DNA of 64,000 bases. It comes from JALZCH01 sp036387315 (GTDB taxonomy: Bacteria > Acidobacteriota > Blastocatellia > Pyrinomonadales > Pyrinomonadaceae). This document shows, piece after piece, positions 8,242 through 16,496 of the stretch; positions within the stretch are counted from its first letter, which is position 1; each line of letters begins with the position of its first letter. The notes under the pieces were generated by a model, which worked only from the letters and a program-made list of their open reading frames with translations, did no database searches and was not told the DNA's origin. Where the stretch lies: assembly GCA_036387315.1 (NCBI GenBank), contig DASVTY010000124.1, positions 14,961-78,960 on the forward strand, given 5' to 3'. Both the position numbers and the translations under genes were made by a program.

Positions 8242-8320
8242 GAATCGAGCGCGGAGAATTGATAGTTGTTTTTTATTCATAAGTTCACCGCTGATTTTGC
8301 TCGAAAACAGTCCCGAAGAA

Positions 8321-8404
8321 ATGACGCCCGTCGAATGGTTTGTTTATCTCGCCTCGATTGCAATTAACGTTTATGCGACTTATCTTTTCTTTTGGACTGA
8401 TTAA
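8321..8404 (+). CDS. Possible tiny membrane peptide (27 residues) or gene remnant
   Basis: A short frame reads MTPVEWFVYLASIAINVYATYLFFWTD, a single hydrophobic helix with an aromatic edge. The same frame stays open upstream to about 8258 but has no standard start there and no convincing ribosome site. It lies in the 195-base gap between the CCA gene and the DUF2490 gene. It may be a real small membrane protein or the decayed end of one. Confidence 0.25.
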   Translation: MTPVEWFVYLASIAINVYATYLFFWTD

Positions 8405-8436
8405 CATCAAACCTTGAATCGGATAGGAATCAAAAC

Positions 8437-9123
8437 TTGAGAAAGAATTTATTTGCCGTCTTTTTTTTGCTGTTTTTAACCGTTTCCGCAAACGCCCAAA
8501 CCGCGCGTCCGCCCGACCGCAACGACAATCAAATCTGGCACGAAACCGTGATCGGCTTGCCGGTGACAAAAAAACTGACTTTAAATCTGAACGGCGTTTT
8601 GCGTTTCAGCGGCGATCAACGAAGATTTACCGACGACCGCGCAGGTTTCGGGTTTGCCTACAAATTCAATAAAAACGTGACCGCCGGAACGAGTTATTTG
8701 TACCGCTTCACGGAAACAAGCAGAAACCGCAAAAATTACGAAAATCGTTTCATCGCATATCTGACTTTGAGCAAAGCTTTCGGCAAATTCGGCGTCAGCA
8801 ACCGAAATCAGTATGAGTATCAAGCCAGAAATTCGCGCGCCGACAAATGGGTTTATCGCAACCGTCTGCAAGTCGAACGCGAAATAAAGCTCGAAAATTT
8901 CAGCTTCAAACCGTTTGTTTCGGGGGAAGTTTTTTACGATTCGGCAGCCGAAAAATTTTCGCGCCTTCGTTTAACCGGCGGCGCAAGCAAGAAACTTTAT
9001 AAAAATCTTACGCTCGACGCTTATTATATGCGGCAGCAGGACGCGACGACTAATCCGGGCGATTTAAACGTTTTCGGCACGACTTTGCGCCTGAACTTCG
9101 ATTTTTTTGGAATCAGTAATTAA
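8437..9123 (+). CDS. DUF2490 family outer-membrane beta-barrel protein
   Basis: Translation probably starts at TTG 8437, preceded by GGATAGGA. The first 21 residues form a Sec signal peptide ending SANAQ. The mature part begins NDNQIWHETVIGLPVTKKL, the usual opening of DUF2490 proteins. It continues as alternating short amphipathic strands rich in aromatic and Arg/Asn residues (RAGFGFAYKFNKNVTAGTSYLYRF), with a C-terminal strand ending in an aromatic-rich segment (RLNFDFFGISN), as expected for an outer-membrane barrel. No catalytic motif is known for this family and its cargo is unknown. It converges with the LytTR regulator gene, with only 3 bases between, so they share no promoter. Confidence 0.8.
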   Translation: MRKNLFAVFFLLFLTVSANAQTARPPDRNDNQIWHETVIGLPVTKKLTLNLNGVLRFSGDQRRFTDDRAGFGFAYKFNKNVTAGTSYLYRFTETSRNRKNYENRFIAYLTLSKAFGKFGVSNRNQYEYQARNSRADKWVYRNRLQVEREIKLENFSFKPFVSGEVFYDSAAEKFSRLRLTGGASKKLYKNLTLDAYYMRQQDATTNPGDLNVFGTTLRLNFDFFGISN

Positions 9124-9126
9124 AAA

Positions 9127-9846
9127 TCAAAACCGTTCTTTGAGTCTGGCGGCAAAACGCCGGCTCATCGAAACCGGTTTTGATTCGCCGCTCAAAAAAA
9201 CCTGATAAGAATAATTAAACTGATTTTCGACGCGCTCGACAAAAGCCAGATTGACAATTGCCGAACGATGAATGCGAATGAAATTTTTCGCCGGAAGCTG
9301 GCGTTCCCAATCGTTGAGCGGTTTTAAAAGCAAAGCGCGCTCACCCGTCGCAAGGTAAATTTCGCTGTAAACGTCAGCCGCCAGAATATATTTGATTGAG
9401 TTTACCGCAACGAATTTTGATTTTTTGCCGAAAGTGAGAAACAAAAAATCGTCCGGCTCTAAAACTTTTGCGGTAATTTCGGGTTTCGATTGCGAGGAAA
9501 GCTTTTCGATTGATTGTCTGAGCCGTTCCGGTTTGACGGGTTTTAGCAGATAATCGAGCGCGTTGACTTCAAAAGCGCGAATCGCATATTCGTCGTAAGC
9601 CGTAACGAAAATCGTTTGAAAATCATTTTCGACTTTTTCGAGCAAATCAAATCCGCTCGCTCCGATCATTTGAATATCGAGAAAAACAACATCCGACGCG
9701 CTTTTCTCGATAACTTCAATCGCCGAATCAACGCCGTCGGCTTCGCCGACAATTTCAACATTCGGAAATTCAGCCAGCATTTTCCGCAATTTATTCCGCG
9801 CCAAACGCTCGTCGTCAACTATTACCGCTTTCCAGATTCTTTTCAT
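9127..9846 (-). CDS. LytTR-family response regulator
   Basis: This is a transcription regulator of the LytR/AlgR type. The receiver domain (1-120) has AVIVDDE, the phosphorylation site VFLDIQM, FVTAYDEYAI and the switch Lys in YLLKPVKPE. The C-terminal 100 residues are a LytTR DNA-binding domain (VNSIKYILAADVYSEIY, NFIRIHRSAIVNLAFVERVE, SMSRRFAARLKERF). It is the last gene of a four-gene minus-strand operon and the obvious partner of the LytS-type kinase at 9954-11024. An inverted repeat at 9853-9948 separates the two, and its edge appears to provide the ribosome-site-like GGCGGTGA before this ATG. Target promoters cannot be named. Confidence 0.94.
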   Translation of the reverse strand: MKRIWKAVIVDDERLARNKLRKMLAEFPNVEIVGEADGVDSAIEVIEKSASDVVFLDIQMIGASGFDLLEKVENDFQTIFVTAYDEYAIRAFEVNALDYLLKPVKPERLRQSIEKLSSQSKPEITAKVLEPDDFLFLTFGKKSKFVAVNSIKYILAADVYSEIYLATGERALLLKPLNDWERQLPAKNFIRIHRSAIVNLAFVERVENQFNYSYQVFLSGESKPVSMSRRFAARLKERF

Positions 9847-9852
9847 TTTTTC

Positions 9853-9948
9853 ACCGCCGAGACGCAGAGACGCAGAGTTTTCAATTAATGACTTAAAAGG
9901 AATCTTATTAATTATTTTTCTTTCTCGGCGTCTCTGCGTCTCGGCGGT
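9853..9948. repeat. Inverted repeat with GAGACGCAGAGACGC arms
   Basis: The arms ACCGCCGAGACGCAGAGACG (from 9853) and its near-perfect reverse complement ending at 9948 flank about 46 bases of A/T-rich DNA. The whole intergenic space between kinase and regulator is this element. The arm sequence belongs to the widely scattered class of short repeats containing TCTCTGCGTCTC found between genes in many unrelated bacteria. As RNA it would form a long hairpin between two cotranscribed genes. Confidence 0.8.
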
Positions 9949-9953
9949 TCAAT

Positions 9954-11024
9954 TTATGGGAAAAATTCAACCCTTACAAAAACGCGCCCGCCGCGCTCAA
10001 AAGTTTCGAATTTGTGTTCGTTTGGAAACGCCTGCTCAAGCCGTTTTCGCACGTTTTCGAGACCGATGTGCGTTGATTTACCGTTTCGCGCAAAACCGTT
10101 TGCCGTCGTATCAACCCATTTTCCGGTGTTGCTGATTTCAAGGAAAAGCCGTCCTTTTTCTTTTCGCGCCCGAATTTCGATTTCGAGCGGCAACGCACTC
10201 GTTTGCATTCCGTATTTGACGGCGTTTTCAATCAAAGGATGCAGCAAAAAGCTCGGCAAACGAAAATTTTCGGCTTCGGGCGCAACGTCAATTTTGATTT
10301 TTAGTTTATCTTCAAAACGCACTTGCTCGATTTCGAGATAATTTCCGACCGCTTGAATTTCATCTCGCAAAGTCACGCTTTCATTTTTGGTGTGAACGAG
10401 CGAATAACGCAAAAATTCGGATAATTCGCCGAGCATTTTTTCGGTTTTTTGCGGCGATTCGTGAACCAGCGCGCTCGCCGAATTGAGCGAGTTGAACAGA
10501 AAATGCGGGTTTAATTGATAACGCAGCATTTTCAATTCGGCTTCCTGCGCCAGAGCCTGCGATTTTAAAGCGTTTTCTTCTTCTTCGCGTTTGCTTTGCC
10601 AATACTTGATGCCGAAATAAAGCGCGCTCCACGACAAAAACAAAAACGGTTTGTGATGCTGTAGGGAAACAATAAAAGTGTCGGATAAATAAGCGATCAA
10701 GTTTTGCTTATCCGGCACCGGAAACCGTCTGATTCCTAAAATTGCGAAAACAATTTCCCCTAAAATCAGCCAGAGATAAGCGGCGGCGATTGAACAAACA
10801 ACTATGACCGCGCCGATTGTCAAAACATTCGGCTTTCTGTTCCAAACGCGCTGATAAATCGGTCGCAATGCGAATGTCAGAGCGCAGGCGACGACCAGAT
10901 AAATAAAATAAACCGGAAAAAATCGCCCTTCAGCCGACAAATAACGGTCGAGAACGTAACCCGACCAGCCGACGATTTGCAGCGTCCAGAAAAGCGATAA
11001 ATTTTCCGTCAATTTTTTTAGCAT
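9954..11024 (-). CDS. LytS-type membrane sensor histidine kinase
   Basis: The 356-residue protein has several hydrophobic segments in its first 160 residues (FWTLQIVGWSGYVL, FFPVYFIYLVVACALTFAL, IGAVIVVCSIAAAYLWLIL, HHKPFLFLSWSALYFGI), giving a multi-pass membrane sensor. A short helix leads to the His_kinase (PF06580-type) domain with LRYQLNPHFLFNSLNS containing the phospho-His. A HATPase with PSFLLHPLIENAVKYGM and a GLENVRKRLE motif follows. The ATG at 11024 overlaps the upstream gene's stop (TAATG), indicating translational coupling; an upstream-extended frame lacks support. The LytTR regulator downstream is its natural partner. The stimulus is unknown, since no recognised extracellular sensor domain is present. 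Confidence 0.92.
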   Translation of the reverse strand: MLKKLTENLSLFWTLQIVGWSGYVLDRYLSAEGRFFPVYFIYLVVACALTFALRPIYQRVWNRKPNVLTIGAVIVVCSIAAAYLWLILGEIVFAILGIRRFPVPDKQNLIAYLSDTFIVSLQHHKPFLFLSWSALYFGIKYWQSKREEEENALKSQALAQEAELKMLRYQLNPHFLFNSLNSASALVHESPQKTEKMLGELSEFLRYSLVHTKNESVTLRDEIQAVGNYLEIEQVRFEDKLKIKIDVAPEAENFRLPSFLLHPLIENAVKYGMQTSALPLEIEIRARKEKGRLFLEISNTGKWVDTTANGFARNGKSTHIGLENVRKRLEQAFPNEHKFETFERGGRVFVRVEFFP

Positions 11025-11491
11025 TATTGCTGTTTGATTCGGGTGTAATGCGCCGCAGCGACTTGCCACGCGCCTTTTCGCTTTAAATACGTGCAGGTGA
11101 AATGAACGCGGGCGTCAATCTTGGTTCCCTGATAAACGTATTTTTCGATGATGTAGCCGGTCGAGATTGCTACATCGTCATCGAGAAGCCGAACTTTGTG
11201 GCTTGTCTCGTCAATTTTGAAAACGGCATCCGGCGAAAACTCTGTGTAATCCGCTTTGACATTGGCTTTTTTCTCTGCTTTAGTCAATATTTTGCCGTTG
11301 CTGCCCGTAATCAAAAAATCTTCGGCAACAATTCGGTCATAATCTTTCAAATCACGGCTTGAGTAAGATTCAACCTGCCATTGCCGATCCATTTTCTTAA
11401 TTTCTTCAATCGATTTCTCGTTGCTTTGAGCCAAAGTGACGGAAAGCGCCGACACAATTAGCAAAACTGAAACCAGGACTTTTTTTAACAT
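11024..11491 (-). CDS. Secreted DUF4440 / NTF2-like (SnoaL-type) protein
   Basis: A Sec signal peptide (about residues 1-21, ending TLAQ) is followed by a 130-residue NTF2-like cone fold. DRQWQVESYSSRDLKDYDRIVAEDF, GKILTKAEKKANV, DDDVAISTGYIIEKY and the closing KGAWQVAAAHYTRI are the usual DUF4440 landmarks. These domains bind small ligands or act as peripheral enzymes; nothing here identifies a reaction. It has a strong ribosome binding site (GGAGGAATT before ATG). It sits 12 bases after the PD40-hydrolase gene, and its stop codon overlaps the kinase start. It could be an exported ligand-binding protein linked to the sensor, which is inference from position. Confidence 0.82.
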   Translation of the reverse strand: MLKKVLVSVLLIVSALSVTLAQSNEKSIEEIKKMDRQWQVESYSSRDLKDYDRIVAEDFLITGSNGKILTKAEKKANVKADYTEFSPDAVFKIDETSHKVRLLDDDVAISTGYIIEKYVYQGTKIDARVHFTCTYLKRKGAWQVAAAHYTRIKQQ

Positions 11492-11503
11492 AATTCCTCC
11501 GAG

Positions 11504-12964
11504 TTATTTCTGAAAATGCGCCCAATCCAGCACCGGAATCAGCCACTCTTTCATCGGGCGATAAATAAAACCGTGCTGCAAACCGGTTTCGAGCATAACT
11601 TCTTTGCGTTTGCTAATTCCTTCGGCATCGTCGAAAACCGGCTGACAAGTTCCGACCGAATCGCTTTTTTCGTAAATTGACAAAATGTTGCCGTGAAGGT
11701 TAATCAATTTCAAAAAATCTTCGTTTACGCCGCAACCCGCAATAATCACAAAGTTTACGTTTTTATTTTTCAGATAAGTCGAAGCTACCATTGCGATAAA
11801 CGCGCCTCTTGATGCGCCGACCACCGTGATGTTTTCCGGCGCAGCGCCGTCTTTTAACAATTGCCGAATTTGTTCAGCGACTTTTGCCGCATACGCTTCG
11901 ACATCAGTGTCTTTGGGGCGCGGTTCGCTGATAACGTTAAAACCTTCGGCTCGAAGACCTTCGACTATTTTCTCATATTCGTACGCGCCGTATTTTTCGC
12001 TAACGGCTTTCACGCCCTGGTCTTCGACAATTTTCCCGTGCAGATAAAACAAATACTTGGCGCTTTTGTTTGCCGTTTGTGCGACGGCTTCTTTCGCAGT
12101 TTGTTTGAGCGCGTCAAAATTTAGAGCCGCAAAATCAATTTCGTAAATGTCGCCCCAGCCGCGCGAGAAATAAAACTTTTTGCCGTCCGGCGAGACGAGC
12201 GGCGTGTATTCATAAACCTTCGTGTTGATTGTTTTTCCCAGCGTTTGCGGCGCAGTCCATTTGCCGCTGCGGTTAAAACTGACGTACAAATCGCCTTCTT
12301 CGCTTTCGCTGCCCGGTCGGTCGGAACAAATTATCAAATAGCTTCCGTCGGGCGCGACAAACGGATCGGCTTCGGTTGCCGGAGTGTTAATTTCGCCGAG
12401 GTTTTCAGCTTTTTGATATTTTCCGCCCACGAAACGCGAGCGATACAAATCGTTGTCTTTGCGCCCTTCAATTCGGACGGAAGCAAAATAAAGTGTGCCG
12501 TCTTTCGCCACAGAAGGATAATTATCGTAACCGGGAGAATTTACTTCCGCGCCCAAATTTTGCGGCTCGCTCCAGCCGTTATTAGTTTTTTCGACAAACC
12601 AAATGTCGAAATTTGCCTTTTGGTCGTGTCCGTTCGGGCGCGTTGAAGCAAAGAACAAGCGTTTGCCGTCGGGCGAGAGCATCGGTTCTTTGTCCTGAAA
12701 CGCCCCGGAAAACGGCGCGATTTGCGGTTCGCTCCATTTTCCATTCTCCCAACGCGAAAACATAATTTGTTCGTTGCCCCGGCGGTCTTTTCGGCGCGTG
12801 AAATAAACGGTTTTCCCATCGGGCGTAAAAGTCGGATTGTATTCGTCCGCCGCCGTATCAATGACGCCTTCGGCAAAACGCGCGGGAGCTTTGGAAGTTT
12901 GAGCCGTAATCGCACAATTTGCCGTGAACAAGCAGAGAGCAATAGTTATGAATATTATTTTCAT
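11504..12964 (-). CDS. Exported PD40 (TolB-like) propeller fused to an alpha/beta-hydrolase domain
   Basis: The ATG at 12964 is chosen because GGAG lies 9 bases upstream; a TTG at 12979 would add five residues. A signal peptide of about 20 residues ends near TAQ. Residues 30-290 hold about five PD40/TolB-type beta-propeller repeats (YNPTFTPDGKTVYFTRRKD, KEPMLSPDGKRLFFAST, YTPLVSPDGKKFYFSR). From about 315 an alpha/beta-hydrolase-like domain follows: KYLFYLHGKIVED, then the nucleophile elbow VVGASRGAFIAM (Ser in GxSxG) and a late His (GLQHGFIYRP). No family name for the hydrolase is certain. It is the first gene of the operon with DUF4440, kinase and regulator genes. The propeller may bind peptides or glycan and the hydrolase act on them in the periplasm. 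Confidence 0.78.
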   Translation of the reverse strand: MKIIFITIALCLFTANCAITAQTSKAPARFAEGVIDTAADEYNPTFTPDGKTVYFTRRKDRRGNEQIMFSRWENGKWSEPQIAPFSGAFQDKEPMLSPDGKRLFFASTRPNGHDQKANFDIWFVEKTNNGWSEPQNLGAEVNSPGYDNYPSVAKDGTLYFASVRIEGRKDNDLYRSRFVGGKYQKAENLGEINTPATEADPFVAPDGSYLIICSDRPGSESEEGDLYVSFNRSGKWTAPQTLGKTINTKVYEYTPLVSPDGKKFYFSRGWGDIYEIDFAALNFDALKQTAKEAVAQTANKSAKYLFYLHGKIVEDQGVKAVSEKYGAYEYEKIVEGLRAEGFNVISEPRPKDTDVEAYAAKVAEQIRQLLKDGAAPENITVVGASRGAFIAMVASTYLKNKNVNFVIIAGCGVNEDFLKLINLHGNILSIYEKSDSVGTCQPVFDDAEGISKRKEVMLETGLQHGFIYRPMKEWLIPVLDWAHFQK

Positions 12965-13109
12965 TTTAAGAGTCTCCAAAATCTAATTTCCCATTGCCAA
13001 AATACGCCGAAAATCTTGCTTTATAACTCGAAATTTCGCGAACGGCAAATTAACTTTGCGAGCGGCTGAGAAAACCGCAGGGTTTATTTAAGAAAGGAAT
13101 CTTGTTTTA

Positions 13110-13297
13110 TGTCATCGCAGATGACAAATATTATAGCCTAGTGTGAAACGCTAGGTGTGCGGTTGTGAATTCTACGGCTCACTGAAAGTGAGCAACATTA
13201 ATGTTAAATTTGTTCGTCGCCTTCAGCGACGGAATATTCTATTTGCAATCAACCTAGCGTTTCACGCTAGGCTATACTGTTTGTCGCCTTTGGCGAC
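13110..13297. repeat. Cluster of six REP-like hairpins in two inverted sets
   Basis: Six short palindromes occur in 188 bases: 13110-13126 (TGTCATC/GATGACA), 13137-13155 (CCTAG...CTAGG), 13177-13193 (GCTCACT/AGTGAGC), 13215-13231 (CGTCGC/GCGACG), 13253-13271 (CCTAGCGT/ACGCTAGG) and 13283-13297 (GTCGCC/GGCGAC). The second and fifth, with flanks, are reverse complements over 24 bases with one mismatch (13132-13155 against 13253-13276). The fourth and sixth share a loop family. This is a BIME-like composite in the 436-base gap before proS. The remaining bases of the gap (12965-13109 and 13298-13400) show no gene; they must contain the divergent promoters, which are not obvious. Confidence 0.8.
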
Positions 13298-13400
13298 TGT
13301 GAATAAGCTCTTGCAAAATCAAAAATTTCAGTTTTCAAAAGGAAAATGCGAAGATGCTTGAATTAATTTATTCTGAAAGACATTATTTTTAAAGACATTT

Positions 13401-14873
13401 ATGAGCAAAGGTATTACAAAACGCAGCGAAGATTATTCAGCCTGGTATAACGAATTGGTTCAGCGCGCGGATTTGGCGGAAAACTCCGCCGTCCGCGGCT
13501 GTATGGTGATTAAACCTTACGGCTTTTCGATCTGGGAAAAAATGCAGCGCGCGCTTGACGATATGTTCAAAGAAACCGGACACTCGAACGCATATTTCCC
13601 GCTTTTTATTCCGAAATCGTTTCTATCGAAAGAAGCCTCACACGTCGAAGGCTTTGCCAAAGAATGCGCCGTCGTCACGCATTACCGTTTGAAAAACGCC
13701 GAAGACGGAAGCGGCGTAATCGTTGACCCGGAAGCGAAATTGGAAGAAGAACTGATTGTGCGCCCGACTTCGGAAACCGTAATTTGGAGCACGTACAAAA
13801 ATTGGATTCAATCGTACCGAGATTTGCCGCTTTTGATTAATCAATGGGCAAATGTCGTGCGCTGGGAAATGCGGACGAGAATGTTTTTGCGCACAACCGA
13901 ATTTCTCTGGCAGGAAGGTCACACGGCGCACGCAACCACCGAAGAAGCGCAGGAAGAAACGAATCGGATGCTCGAAGTTTATGCGACTTTTGCCGAAGAA
14001 TGGATGGCTCTGCCCGTAATACGCGGCGCGAAAACACCGAATGAGCGTTTTGCGGGCGCTGAGGACACGCTTTGCATCGAAGGCTTGATGCAGGACGGAA
14101 AGGCTCTGCAATGCGGGACTTCGCATTTTTTGGGACAGAATTTTGCCCGCGCTTTTGACGTGACTTTTACCAATAAAGCCGGCGAGCGCGAATTAGTTTG
14201 GGGAACTTCGTGGGGCGTTTCGACCAGATTGATGGGTGCGCTGATTATGGCGCATTCGGATGACAACGGACTTGTTTTGCCGCCGAAGCTCGCGCCGATT
14301 CAAGTTGTGATCGTTCCGATTTATCGAGCGCCGGAAGATTTGCAAAAAATCAGCGAAAAAGTGTCGCCGCTTGTCGCCGAATTAAAAGCCAGAGGAATTT
14401 CGGTCAAGTTCGATGATTCTGACAACAATAAACCCGGCTGGAAATTTGCCGAATACGAATTGCGCGGCGTTCCCGTCCGCATAGCGATGGGAATGCGCGA
14501 TTTGGAAAACGGGACATTAGAAATCGCACGCCGCGACAATCTGACAAAAGAAACGCAGCAGTTTGACGGAGCGGCGGATTTTATCGCCAATCTGCTCGAT
14601 GAAATTCAGGCTAATATTTATCAAAAAGCTCTGAAATTCCGCGAGGAAAATACTTTTCGCGTTGACACATGGGACGAATTCAAAGAACAAATCGAGCGCG
14701 GCGGCTTTTTGTCGGCGCATTGGGACGGCACGGCGGAAACCGAAGAGCGAATCAAGGAAGAAACAAAAGCGACAATTCGCTGCATTCCGCTCGCTGCGCC
14801 GGAAGAATCGGGTGTTGACGTTTATTCGGGCGAGCCGTCGAAACGGCGAGTTATTTTTGCCAGAGCTTATTAA
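13401..14873 (+). CDS. proS: Prolyl-tRNA synthetase, archaeal/eukaryotic-like short type
   Basis: This class II enzyme charges tRNA-Pro. The 490-residue product is the short form without the bacterial INS editing domain between motifs 2 and 3. Landmarks are SEDYSAWYNELVQRADLAE, the motif 1 region GFSIWEKMQRALDDMF, motif 2 RWEMRTRMFLRTTEFLWQEGHTA split by a short loop, the proline-binding TSHFLGQNFARAFDV, and motif 3 GTSWGVSTRLMGALIMAH. An anticodon-binding domain follows (APIQVVIVPIYR), then the C-terminal zinc-type domain ending in the family-typical Tyr (FARAY). The type is common in Acidobacteriota, Deinococcus-Thermus and Mycoplasma. The start has no strong ribosome site but matches the family N-terminus. 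An intrinsic terminator follows at 14889. Confidence 0.96.
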   Translation: MSKGITKRSEDYSAWYNELVQRADLAENSAVRGCMVIKPYGFSIWEKMQRALDDMFKETGHSNAYFPLFIPKSFLSKEASHVEGFAKECAVVTHYRLKNAEDGSGVIVDPEAKLEEELIVRPTSETVIWSTYKNWIQSYRDLPLLINQWANVVRWEMRTRMFLRTTEFLWQEGHTAHATTEEAQEETNRMLEVYATFAEEWMALPVIRGAKTPNERFAGAEDTLCIEGLMQDGKALQCGTSHFLGQNFARAFDVTFTNKAGERELVWGTSWGVSTRLMGALIMAHSDDNGLVLPPKLAPIQVVIVPIYRAPEDLQKISEKVSPLVAELKARGISVKFDDSDNNKPGWKFAEYELRGVPVRIAMGMRDLENGTLEIARRDNLTKETQQFDGAADFIANLLDEIQANIYQKALKFREENTFRVDTWDEFKEQIERGGFLSAHWDGTAETEERIKEETKATIRCIPLAAPEESGVDVYSGEPSKRRVIFARAY

Positions 14874-14888
14874 GCTAAAAATAATTGT

Positions 14889-14921
14889 AAAAGGCGTGTT
14901 TCCGACTCGCCTTTTTCTTTT
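14889..14921 (+). terminator. Intrinsic terminator of proS
   Basis: AAAAGGCG and CGCCTTTT pair around an 11-base loop, followed by a T-rich tail, 16 bases after the proS stop codon. Confidence 0.8.
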
Positions 14922-14997
14922 AATGTTTTCCGCAACCAGCTTTTGTTATAAACTTTTACACTGTTTTGACTGATTTTTACGAATTGGAGCTTTTATT

Positions 14998-15747
14998 TTG
15001 AGTCTTTTATTAGAAGGAAAACGCGCTTTTGTATCGGGCGGGACGCGCGGCATCGGCGCGGCGCTTTGCGAAGTTTTTGCGCGCGAAGGCGCTGACGTGG
15101 CTTTTAATTATCATTCGCGCGATGATTTGGCGGAAGCCGTTAAAGAGAAAATCGGTGCTTTCGGGCGGCGCGCCGAAGCATTCAAAATTTCCGTGACGGA
15201 TCGTTTGGGTTTGAAAAAGATGACGCGCGAATTGGTCGAAAAATGGGGCGGAATTGATGTTTTGGTCAACAACGCTGCGGTAAACAAACCCGACAATTTC
15301 GCCACGACCACCGATAAATCCTGGGATTGGGTGATTGACACCAACGTCAACTCCCTTTTCGCCGTGACCAAACCGATTTATAAACAAATGATCCGGCAGC
15401 GCGCCGGAGCGATTTTAAATATCACGTCGGTCGGCGCACTGCGTGCCTTGCCGACTTCGGTTCACTACGCTACTTCAAAAGCCGCGATGATCGGTTTTAC
15501 CAAATGTCTTTCACGCGAAGCCGCAAATTTCGGTGTTTCAGTCAACGCCATTGCCGCCGGAATTTTCGACACCGATTTGGCTCACACGCTGCCCGAACGA
15601 CTGCTGCAAATGCACGATTTTTGGGTTTCCAAAGGCAGGCTAGGTAAACCCGAAGAATTGGCTGAAGTCGCCGCGTTTGTGGTCAGTGACCGCAACAGTT
15701 TTATGAACGGCGAAGTGTTTATTGTTGACGGTGGCGCAGTTACGTAA
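14998..15747 (+). CDS. Short-chain dehydrogenase/reductase, FabG-like
   Basis: This is an NAD(P)-dependent oxidoreductase of the classical SDR family, 249 residues. The cofactor loop is SGGTRGIGAA (13-22), followed by NNAAVN and the catalytic set N, S (NITSVGAL), Y and K (HYATSKAAMIG). The C-terminus ends EVFIVDGGAVT, typical of FabG-type enzymes. It starts at TTG 14998 with GGAG 8 bases upstream. Family members reduce 3-oxoacyl-ACP or other ketones, and the substrate cannot be set from sequence. It lacks a fatty-acid gene neighbourhood, so a specific fabG name is not given. Its stop codon lies inside the 5' extension of the following Uma2-like frame. Confidence 0.88.
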   Translation: MSLLLEGKRAFVSGGTRGIGAALCEVFAREGADVAFNYHSRDDLAEAVKEKIGAFGRRAEAFKISVTDRLGLKKMTRELVEKWGGIDVLVNNAAVNKPDNFATTTDKSWDWVIDTNVNSLFAVTKPIYKQMIRQRAGAILNITSVGALRALPTSVHYATSKAAMIGFTKCLSREAANFGVSVNAIAAGIFDTDLAHTLPERLLQMHDFWVSKGRLGKPEELAEVAAFVVSDRNSFMNGEVFIVDGGAVT

Positions 15748-15845
15748 AACTTATCGGAACGCCATATTACACAATTGAAGATTACCTTGGAATCGAGCGT
15801 TCGAGCATTGAGCGTTACGAGTTTCTTGATGGCGAGATTTATCTA

Positions 15846-16373
15846 ATGGCTGGTGAATCCGATGCTCACGGTGATATTTGTACAAATCTGTTGAGTGAAA
15901 TAGGTTTTCAGCTTAAAAGAACGCCTTGCCGCGTGCGCTCAAAAGATACAAAGGTTCGCAGCGGTGCTATTCCCGAAAAAGCTCGAACGACAAAAGGAAT
16001 GTTTTCTTATCCGGATGTCGTTGTGTTTTGCGGTGCTTTGCAGCATCACGACGAATACAAAGACGTTTTGATTAATCCGAACGTCTTTATTGAGGTTTTA
16101 TCAGAAAGCACTGCGGAATTTGACCGCGGCGAGAAATTTATGCGTTACCGCAATTGGAATCCGACGCTTACCGATTATATTTTGGTTTCGCAGGACAAGC
16201 CCGTCGTTGAACATTATGTTCGTCAGGAAAATGGAACCTGGATTTTACACGAATATCACGGTTTGGCGGCGAATTTTAAAATTGATTCAATCAACTGCGT
16301 TTTAAATCTTGCCGAAGTTTTTGACCGTGTAGAATTTCCCCCCGATGCGCTTGACGTTTTCCCGACTAAATGA
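15846..16373 (+). CDS. Uma2 family (DUF820) PD-(D/E)XK endonuclease-like protein, start uncertain
   Basis: The 175 residues from ATG 15846 begin MAGESDAHGDICTNL and include YPDVVVF, FIEVLSEST, DRGEKFMRY and TDYILVSQDKPVVEHY, which are Uma2 landmarks of the restriction-endonuclease-like fold. The ATG falls inside the conserved domain: the same frame upstream encodes YYTIEDYLGIERSSIERYEFLDGEIYL, the expected Uma2 N-terminus with its conserved Glu. That frame is open back to 15729 but has no ATG, GTG or TTG; the natural start would be near GTA 15744, overlapping the end of the SDR gene. The gene is either started from a rare codon or has lost its start. Uma2 proteins are abundant in cyanobacteria and Acidobacteriota and have no fixed role. 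Confidence 0.75.
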   Translation: MAGESDAHGDICTNLLSEIGFQLKRTPCRVRSKDTKVRSGAIPEKARTTKGMFSYPDVVVFCGALQHHDEYKDVLINPNVFIEVLSESTAEFDRGEKFMRYRNWNPTLTDYILVSQDKPVVEHYVRQENGTWILHEYHGLAANFKIDSINCVLNLAEVFDRVEFPPDALDVFPTK

Positions 16374-16496
16374 AATTGAAATTGGATTTCAGCACTAAAT
16401 CTTTTTCTTGCAATAACTTAATATTGACAAAATATTTTTAAAACTTTATTCTGGTAATTGATTTTTAAATTAGCAATTATTGAAAGGCGAGATATT

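Noticed and set aside
13110..13297. CRISPR array
   Set aside because: The palindromes differ in sequence and spacing, and no cas genes are present.
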